64,000 bases of DNA, taken from Podocnemis expansa. Taxonomy: Eukaryota; Chordata; Testudines; Podocnemididae. The position numbers and the translations under genes were made by a program. Every line of letters begins with the position of its first letter. The first letter of the stretch is position 1. The notes under the pieces are model-generated. The model was not told the origin of the DNA. It searched no databases and was given only the letters and a program-made list of their open reading frames with translations. Positions 55,681 through 64,000 of the stretch are shown here, piece by piece. Location of the stretch: assembly GCA_007922195.1 (NCBI GenBank), contig ML682038.1, positions 6,208,689-6,272,688 of the forward strand, given 5' to 3'.

Positions 55681-57840
55681 GTATTTAGGGAAGTGTCTTA
55701 AACACAGACAACAACAGTGTTTTATCTCATAGCAACACAGATTTTACTGCACTGAGATATTATATGTATTCTGCAGATAACAGCTATTCAAAGAAATGTA
55801 AATCAGAAGTAACTCCACTGAACCCTTTTGTTGCATGTTTAAATTTAACAGTGATTTGAGACTGTCAAGTAACAGACTCAAATGTAATTATTTAATCAAA
55901 AATTAATACAGCACTACATGGAATCGACAGAATAGATATATTACTAACTTTTGGTGTAAAGTAAGAACTGATCTCTCTGTGTCTCTCTCTCTAACTGGTG
56001 GGATAATGGCCGTCTGCATTCTCCAAACTAACTTCCAAACACCCTGTCTTTTTATAGGATCTGAGATACATTCCTTTTTGGAAGAAAAAATAGTTTGCCA
56101 TGATTATTTTACCATGCATTCTGTCTTCCTAATTAGTAATGAAATTTCTTTTATGGTCCACAGTTAACATTATTTATGAGTAACCAGGAATCTAATCTGG
56201 TCATTATTACTAACAGCTATGACAACTAGGCATTTTTAATGGGATAAAAACATCTTGCAGTCGGGCATTTCATCCATTACAAAACCCATTTGCAGTAACA
56301 TTTTTCCTTTAACAATCTCCTAGTTCTTCTTTGAGTGCTCATTCATGTCCATTCCAGTGTAGGTGTGTGTATGTAGCATGACCCGTTGCTGGAAGCTATT
56401 CCCTAGTGATATCATCTGAGTCAGCTCTAGTACACTCTGGAGTGCACCCTGTCAGTTCTTTCTTTCTGTCCATGATGGTTGCTAGACACTGTTGTCTGTC
56501 TCCTTGCTCTGCAAGCTCTCTTCTTAGTAGGCTGTCTTTAAATAAGTGTAAATAGAGCGTTAATAGGTGTTTAGACAATTAGTTAGTAAGTAAAATAATC
56601 AAACACCCTCACTACCCCTGAACTTCCATCCCTCTTGGAGTTCCCCATGAGGCAGGGTATGCCTCACTCCTAAAGCTTTAAACAATGTGTAACTTGTCCT
56701 AAAAAGATATCACTGAGTGACATGGACGAGAATTACTTTAAGTGCCTTGATGAAGGGCATATCCCAACTAAATGCTATATCTGCAAGAATTTTAGGCCAG
56801 GCAGGGCCAAAAAGGAGCAAGATAGCAGGCTGAAATTTCTCCTAATGGAGGGGGAACTGTCCCACTTCTTTATGCCAACTGGACACAGCACCATTCATCT
56901 CCTTGATCCAGAGTGCCCCACCCTCAATAAAAGAGCTTCCACATGCATCAAGGTCCCCAGTGTCAACTACCACTCAGCACTGAGAAAATAAGGATCAATG
57001 GGGTGGCACCATTCACCAGCACCCCAAAAGAAGACTAAAAGGTAAGGAGCTTCCTGATAAAGGTCACATAAAAAGTGAGACCATCCGAGGATGGGGACCT
57101 CTCAACTGGCACTGGTGATTGAGTGGGAGCCAAAAGCTGTTGAGTTTGGTGCACATGGACACCCCTACAAGGATGAGCTATGCAGAAAACTTGACCCTGG
57201 CACCTCTATCAATGTCAGAGGTATATGAGTTGGTGAGAAGTCTGTTCGTCCTCCCAGAACTTTCACTGCCCCAGGGCTGTGGGCTGGGGGAATGACCCAG
57301 GTACTGCAGGACCTAAGCATGTTAAGGCACATCCCAACCATGAGGAAGCCTATAGCAATAGCAAGACACTGACCCTATCCCAAGAGTCATCCAAGGGATG
57401 GATGTCCTAGCACCAGTCATGATCACAGCCTAGTACTGTTCAAGACCCTACCTCTGATCACAATCACAGTGCTGGTCACAATCACTGCACCAGTTGTAAT
57501 TGTAGCATCATTCTGGGTCCTGACTCTACTATGCAACCCAACGTTGGTCTTCCCCTCAATGCCAATCACCACCTCACTGCAATACACCACAGCACAGCTC
57601 TCTATTAAGTCATTGCTCTCCTGTATGGCGCTACTTAGCATTGTGTCATCACTCAAGATCCTGATGCTGTTCAGCTTTATGGCACCAGAAGTATGGCATC
57701 AAATGGTACGGAACCCCATGACTGTCCAGTTGTGGGTCTTTGGTCTCTGAATTATCATCAGTGTCCAGGCCAGAAACACAAACTGGGCATGCATGAGGTC
57801 ACCTTCCTCGTTGCCCACAGTAAAATGAACTGAAACGAGG

Positions 57841-59054
57841 TGTAAGGCAGGCTTAGAAGCTGTGTTTAACAGTTTCTGAAGGGGGGCAACTAATCTGCAT
57901 GGATCCTGTATTAGCATGAACACAAAGAGCACAATTAGGTATTAGCATACTGGGTGCAGGACATAGTGGGTAATGGTATTTGGAGTTAATCTGATCATAA
58001 ATCTGTCAATATCTGTAATTCTACTGAAGGGAAATATGAAATACTGTCTTTGGTGATCTGCTGTTCTCTGCTTGTTTCAGATCTGTTTGGGTTAATTAAG
58101 GGATAAAAACTTTAGTTAAAAAGAGACCTGTAAGAAAGGCCACTGGCTGTTTCAGCCTGGAAAAGTTTTAAGACAGGGGTGGGGGTTGGCATGTCTCCTT
58201 CTGGAGAGATGCCTGAGGCATTTGCCTCACTCATCTAGCCCCACTGTGAAATGATAGATCTGGCTGGGCCTCTTTGAGGTCTCCTTTGTCATGTTAAAAC
58301 AAGTAACTGTTTGCAGCTGCTTAGGGTTTAAGAGCTGGAATCACTAGAGGAGGGGAAACTCTCTCTCTGAGCTGGAATCACTAAAGAGGAGCAGCAGATG
58401 GGGTGACCGGGAGGGCACAGCTGGTGGACAGCACTGAGCTGGGTGATGCGAGGGACCAGTGGGCAGAGCCAGCGACGAGCTGGCCTGCGTGAGTGACTGG
58501 TGGGTGGAGCCGGCGGATGGTGAGAGCGGCCAGCGGTGAGCTGGGTGGTGTGAGTGACTGGTGGGCAGAGCTATTGGACAGCAGGCAAAGCCAAGGGACA
58601 GCGCTAGTGGATGGAGTGAGTGACCAGCAGGTGGTGCTGGCAGACAGCTGGCATGAAAGACACTCCCTACATACCCCAGGGTTGGTTGGGAGCCTAGTTA
58701 GCACTGATTCTCCAGATCAGTGACGATTTTTGCTACTAAGTCTTATATGTTCTGTTATGCAGTGTGGGTTGTTTGGAACCTTGCTCTGTATTGATTTTCT
58801 AGATCAGCACTGATCTCTGTTATTTGGCCTTTTACATTACATTTTACTACTATTAGAAGTTCTGTTTGTTACACTCAGACTAGTGATTGTGAGTGGGGAA
58901 GCCTTACCCCTTTGTGGTGCTCAGGGAACAGTGCAGGATTCCCCAGAAATCTGGGTGGGGGCTTGAGCCAGTTGGTGCTGTAACATTATTTGGAAACCCC
59001 TTGATATAGAAGCCAGCCCTTGTCCTGCCAGCCTGGCCTAGCAGAAGGGTTACA
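57841..59054 (+). mobile_element. Solo LTR, copy 2, with perfect 4-bp target duplication
   Basis: The ends TGTAAGGCAGGCTTAGAAGC and GCAGAAGGGTTACA match those of the LTR at 30901-32240. GAGG flanks both sides (57837-57840, 59055-59058). A 4-bp duplication is usual for class I (gamma-like) retroviruses. The copy is 1214 bp against 1340 bp for copy 1, chiefly from fewer internal tandem units (about 58430-58640). It lies inside the DIRS-like element, so it inserted after it. Confidence 0.9.
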
Positions 59055-61739
59055 GAGGTATTTTTTCTGTTGTTAAATGTTTGAATATTTTTATCTCACA
59101 AACCCATGCCCCACCTCTGGGAATCTTATGCTACCAGCTGCCAGTGAGTGGTAATGACAGGGACACCAAGCATCGACAATGAAAGGCAAAGACTTAAAGA
59201 GACTGGATCTGTTTGTCCCCAAACTTTATTCCTCAGAAAATCTACAGTACAACTCAGGATTGCAAACCAGCAGTCACTCCTGAGTCACTATGATTTCACC
59301 CTCTGGGAGAATGTCATAAAATTTAGGGCAAGTTACCAGAGGACTCTAGGCAGGAATTTGCAATAATGGCTGAAGAGCATAAGCTGGTTACCAGGACAGC
59401 ATGGATAGTGCACACTTAGCCGCTTGAATCATGGCATCAGCTATTGCTATGAGAAAGTATTCATGGTCACAATCATCTGAGCTACTCCTAGAGGCCCAAC
59501 AGACAATCTAGGACTTCTTCTTTGAAGTTCCCTTGCTTCTCTTAGAAATGGATGACAAGCTTTATCACCTTAAAGGTTCCAGGGTGACACTCAAATCAAT
59601 TGGAATTTATATGCCAGCCATGAAAAGAAATACTTTCATCCACAGCAGCCACACAGGCTTCAAGTTTTTGCTCCCTGATCCCAAGATCTGCCAGGAAAAA
59701 AGGTAAAGATTACGAGCGGCACCCTCTACTACTGTCCTCTTCAGTATCAGTGGGCTCATCCCATTCAGCCATTTTCTCCAGTCAGGAATTCTGCTGGATT
59801 GATCAAGGGCAATTCACCGGTTACCATAGTTCCATCAATTTCCCACCTTTTGTTTACCAATAATTTGTCCTACTTGCTAGGTGCTTGGGCCTGCATAACA
59901 TTAGGCCAGCAGACTTTAAGCATTCAGGAACTGGGATATGACATCCAATTCATATTTACCCTCCTTTCCATCTTCTTTCCCCATCCCTCTTCAGGGACCA
60001 CACTCATGAGTTTCCTTCAGCAGGAGGTTCAGTTTCTTCTTCAGACAGTGTCCATAAGGGAAGTCCAGTGATATCTCAGGGGGAAGGCTTCTGTTTCTGC
60101 TACTTTCTCATTCTTGAGGAAAAAGATGGTTTCAAGCCTATTTTAGGTCTAGAGTAGAACTGATAGAAAGTAGAACAAATTCTTTAAGAAAATAAAATTC
60201 TACATGACTACCCTACTTGCAATAATTTTTCCCTGGGACAGGGGGACTAGTATGTTGACATTGACTTCCATGTCACTATACACCACGACCACTGGAATTT
60301 TAATCAGAATTGTGGTGAATGGTTGCCATTATCCATTCACAGTGCTTCTGTTTGCTCTGGCGGCTGCTTCTTAGGTGTTCATGAAATACGTGTTGTTGGT
60401 GGCCGTCTATGAAGATTTAGGTGTCCATGTTTTCTTATACCTGGATGACTGACTGATCAGAAGTCAGTCCAGGGATCCACTCCTATCCACCTATTCACCA
60501 TCCTGTTCGTATTCAGCTTTCTGGGGCTCCTATACAAATCGGGATGAATCAAGCCTGAAACTGGTATAGACGGTAGAGTTCAGTGGTGTAATCTTAGACT
60601 CCTCCAAGGTCGAAGCCTTGCTACCACAATTTAGGTTGAGTCTTCAAAACATTATAGAACCTAGAACTGCAGTTGAAAGCATACCTTTTCACCATGGCAT
60701 TCAACTATCTTCATCTTCACATGGCAGCTATACAGGCTGCATCTCAAAAAGCTGGAAACATGACTAGTCATTACATGTGTAAAAAGTAACTTGAGTGCCA
60801 GACTTACTTTTGTCATCCCTGCATTGGTGGATGGACCCTCTGAAAGTTTCTAAGGTGTTTCTTTTGTCCTCCAGCTATGAACCCTCACTCCAGAAACAAA
60901 TGCATCATCACAGGGTTGGGGAACTCAAAATGGGGTCCCTACAGATTCAGGATCTCTGGTTGTCACAAGATCTAAAAACTCAGTGCCAGACAGTTAAGAA
61001 TGATATATCGAGCCTGCTCAGCCTTCCTCATCTTACTCAGAAAGAGAAAATATATAAATTCTAATAAACAGTTTGGCAATCATGTTTTACATAAACACAA
61101 ATGGAGGAGGACATGGTTAACTCAGCTGTGCCACAAGGCAATTTGCCTCTAGGACTTTTGTATAAAGAACTTAATTCATCTCAAGGCTGCTTACTTCCAA
61201 AGAAACACACCACCTTAGCAGATCAGGTGAGCAGATCCTTCTTTGGTCACCACAAATGATCAGTATGTCCGGACACAGTTTTCAAGTCTGGGGGACTCCC
61301 CAAGTGGACCAGTTTGCAACAAAAACAACAAAAATGCCATCAGTTCTGTTCATGGAGAGGAATCAGCTCTGGTTCAGTGACACATGCTTTTCTCCTGTCC
61401 TGGAAGAATTTTCTCATGTACACCTTTTCTCTGATTCCTTTACCTTCCAGAGTCACCTTCAAAGTCAAATGAGACCATGCTCACCTCATTCTTAGAGCCA
61501 GTTGTAATAAAAGAGGTGATAGGGCTTAAGAAATTTTTTACATTCATAAGTGTGGAACCCTAGAGGTGCTGAAGCTCAGCCTTGGCACAAATTAAGCACT
61601 TCTTGTAGCACCAGTGTGTTCTCATCAGAACTGGCTCTCAGACGTGTGACTTGGGCCTCCTGTGATAACCTCCTGAATGTGCAAAAATCAGAGCAAGCTG
61701 CAAAGCTGGGAGCCAGACTCCTAAAACACTGACAGATGG

Positions 61740-62660
61740 TACTTTAAACCAGCCTTCTAATCAATCACAAAACGTGCTTCTGATTCCCCACACCAGTCAT
61801 TATGAAGCATAACAAAGCAGAAACAGCCCCCGTTATTGCACATCAGCTCCTCTGGTCCCCACCTAGCCATTGGGTCTCTTAAAGAAATAGGTTCTCCTGA
61901 CCCCAAAGAGCCAGCCATATTACCCAGAACAATGTAGGCTTGGATCGCACCCAAAATACCACACTGCCAGCTAATCCTTTAGTAGCTAAAACTAAAGGTT
62001 CAATATAAAAAGAAACAAAATATGAGAGGGTCAAAGTAAATCACATACAAATAAATGATTTAGAGTCCATCAAAAGCAAGTCCTTGAAAGAATTTGGAGT
62101 TTTCAGGTTAGTCCAATTTCTCTGGTATGCACCCAGCACTTGGGTGGGCCTCGGTCCTTTGTCCATTGGCAAATGAATAGTTCCAGAAATGGGTGTTGTT
62201 TGGAGACTTGAGACTGAAGACTGACTGAAGACAAAATGGAGTTGAGGCTGCTGCCTTTTATCACCTCTGGCCTTTCTCATGTTCTGTGGCATTCTTTGCA
62301 AATCAAAAAGGAGCTGAATCACATGGGCAAGTCCTAGTGGCTCAACAGGTTTTTCCCTGGGCTCACCGTACCTGGGAGCTTCTTTCATGGGCCATTAAGG
62401 AATACAGTGGTATGTAGACATCAAGTCTGGGGAGTGTCCTGGAATCAAATAACTTGAAACACAAATAGAACAAATGTATTCCTAAGTTCTAATGCAGATA
62501 TGACACCTTCATATAAACCACAGAATCATTCCTAGCCAATTACAACATTTCCATTGGCACCAAACATGGCATATCACATGTGGACTATTGCAAATATGAA
62601 ATATTATTAATATGACAAATAATCATAAATGATCCCCTAAATCCAGAGAGCATCACAGAC
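61740..62660 (-). mobile_element. Insertion in the DIRS-like element, probable LTR-type
   Basis: DIRS coding sequence stops being recognisable near 61740 and resumes near 62690. The right edge reads AGAGAGCATCACA, so on the minus strand the segment starts TGTGATGCTCTCTGG, compatible with an LTR start. The left edge was not fixed. Open frames here show no clear retroviral domain. An alternative is divergent DIRS sequence. Confidence 0.4.
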
Positions 62661-64000
62661 CCTCCTAGCCATGTCAATCAAGCCTCAATTGTCTCTCCCA
62701 TTAGATCCAGACATAATTTCTCAGGTCCATAGGCACCAGCTCCATCCCAAATGCTGTGCTCTCCATCTGATAGCATTGATGCTTAATGGCTGACATCCTT
62801 TGTAAGTCTTGCTCAAAGATCATTTGGAGAATGCTTCTGAATAGCACAAAGCCCTTAGCTAAGAACACATGCTTGGTTAAGTAGAACCACTTCTCCATTT
62901 AGTATCATTGGAAAGCTGTATCTCCAGAGTGGGCTCCCTTTGACCTTGTGCTGGATTATCTCCTGTATATTAAACAGGGTTTGGCTAATATTTCGATAGC
63001 CTATAGGGATGCATCTAGTAGGTATATTGACAGTCTTCCATTTCATTATGCCATTTCCCATCAGTCCAGAAATAATGCCAGTTTTGAACAAGTTCTCTTA
63101 TAACGGTTCTCATTGTTCAGGTAGACTCCAAACCCACTTTTGTGCATGTTTGCTTCTGAGTCACCTATAATGGAATGAACATGTGCAATCATTTGAAGAA
63201 GAAAAAATGGTTACATGCATTTCTGTAAATGTTGTTGTTCAAGATGTTTTGCACATGTCCATTCATTGACCCACCCACCTCCCCCTTTTTTTGGAGTCTA
63301 TCTTGTACAAAGGGACTGAAAGGGGTAGGGAGCAGCGCCTCCATTTTTTATTGACATGCAGGGGAATGTGATGACAGACGATACTCAAGCCACCCAGACG
63401 GGTACCACTGAGGGGAAAAAAATCTCTGACAGCTGCATGAGGTATGCACACATCTACAGTGGAATGGATATCTCAACCGTATCTTGAACAACAAAGTTGC
63501 AGAAAGGTAGGTAAACATTTTTTTTGGATAACTGAGGTCTGTATACCTGAGGGTGCACTGTGCAAGTTTCCAGACAGTGGTGATTATGAAAAATCCATGG
63601 CTCAAAGAATCTCAGAATTCTGGGTCAGCTTCTTTTAAAATACATGAACAAATTACAGGGGTATTTTGTATGGTTTACTAAGACAGGATAGAAATGTCAT
63701 GTAGCCATATGTCACAATGGAACAAGATTTTCAGAATCAATTTCTTGACACTTTTAACAATTGCTTCTAACTAGCTAGATCAAAAGCATGGAAAAGAAGA
63801 AGCTATTTTAAACTTAATTTTAAGTAACCCAGAGAAATTAATTAAAAACATTTTTAATTATCATCAGTACCCAGGGCATACATTTACGACTTCATACGTA
63901 CCTTATTCCACAGCCCATTGATGCTAGTGGAAGGTTTGCACAAAAATCAAGACAAGAATATAGTTTTCATTTAATCCCTGCCTCTTTAGTTATCATCATT

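Larger units (their letters stand above)
56316..63525 (+). mobile_element. DIRS-like tyrosine-recombinase retrotransposon, decayed
   Basis: The left terminal region (TTCTTCTTTGAGTGCTCATT, then CATGTCCATTCCAGTGTAGG) and the right terminal region (63165-63525: GGAATGAACATGTGCAATC, GAAGAAGAAAAAATGG, then GTTGTTGTTCAAGATGTTTTG) carry the inverted and complementary end sequences typical of DIRS elements. Coding remnants in order: gag-like zinc-knuckle region (56722-56990, KCLDEGHIPTKCYICKNF); gag C-terminal segment (59380-59640, MASAIAMRKYSWSQSS); reverse transcriptase (about 60250-60470, ending FLYLDD then a stop); RNase H/methylase-side block WGTPQVDQFAT (61285-61320); tyrosine-recombinase N-terminal part (62930-63070, LDYLLYIKQG). 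Frameshifts and stops are frequent. It is interrupted at 57841-59054 by a solo LTR and at about 61740-62660 by another insertion. Confidence 0.8.
55681..64000 (+). other. DNAJC5B: DNAJC5B intron (partial)
   Basis: This follows the donor at 55681. I looked for the next exon (expected to encode the HPD motif and the conserved KEINNAH-like block) and did not see it, so the intron exceeds 8.3 kb. Most of it is a decayed DIRS-like element with two insertions. The ends (55681-56315, 63526-64000) are AT-rich and featureless. Confidence 0.8.

Noticed and set aside
55681..64000. Second DNAJC5B coding exon
   Set aside because: No HPD-motif or KEINNAH-like block was seen on the plus strand; the space is largely DIRS and LTR sequence.

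Overview
The window looks like nuclear DNA of a sauropsid, most likely a turtle (possibly a soft-shelled turtle), with a crocodilian as the alternative. This rests on the repeat set: CR1 LINEs, a tRNA-derived SINE with a CR1-like tail, Penelope-like tails, a DIRS-like element, MIR-like SINEs and many hAT-type short DNA transposons. There is no prokaryotic gene organisation, CRISPR array, rRNA gene or convincing functional tRNA gene. Almost all open frames are chance frames or decayed transposon coding sequence.

Two host genes can be supported, each by one coding exon, lying head to head. On the minus strand, 36118-35981 is the first coding exon of PDE7A (cAMP phosphodiesterase 7A, long isoform), inside a CpG island of about 35800-37060 that should be its promoter. 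Everything from 35980 down to 1 is then PDE7A intron 1. On the plus strand, 55554-55680 is the first coding exon of DNAJC5B (cysteine-string-protein-beta type J-domain chaperone), and 55681-64000 is its next intron. The neighbours and orientations match the human PDE7A-DNAJC5B order. No other exon of either gene was found.

Layout: 1-36 kb is AT-rich intron packed with interspersed repeats. It includes a decayed Penelope-like element (6.6-8.1 kb), a 1.9-kb hAT-type element with an 8/8 target duplication (8.36-10.27 kb), a CR1 interrupted by four hAT-type insertions (13.1-15.2 kb), an RTE-like LINE apparently split by an LTR (23.6-26 kb), a solo LTR (30.9-32.2 kb) and a CR1 split by a SINE (32.6-34.7 kb). 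Then comes the PDE7A promoter and exon. The 37-55.5 kb interval holds a dead hAT transposase gene, two inverted copies of a GC-cored DNA transposon, a palindrome-rich MITE, a decayed endogenous retrovirus and a Gypsy pol fragment. The DNAJC5B intron holds a decayed DIRS-like retrotransposon of about 7.2 kb (56.3-63.5 kb) that was itself invaded by a second solo LTR of the family seen at 30.9 kb.

I see no new multi-gene system. The most interesting signals are the dated stacks of nested insertions with surviving target-site duplications, head-to-head Penelope tails with a hammerhead-like core, the palindrome-rich MITE, and the promoter architecture of PDE7A (in-frame upstream ATG, divergent splice donor).
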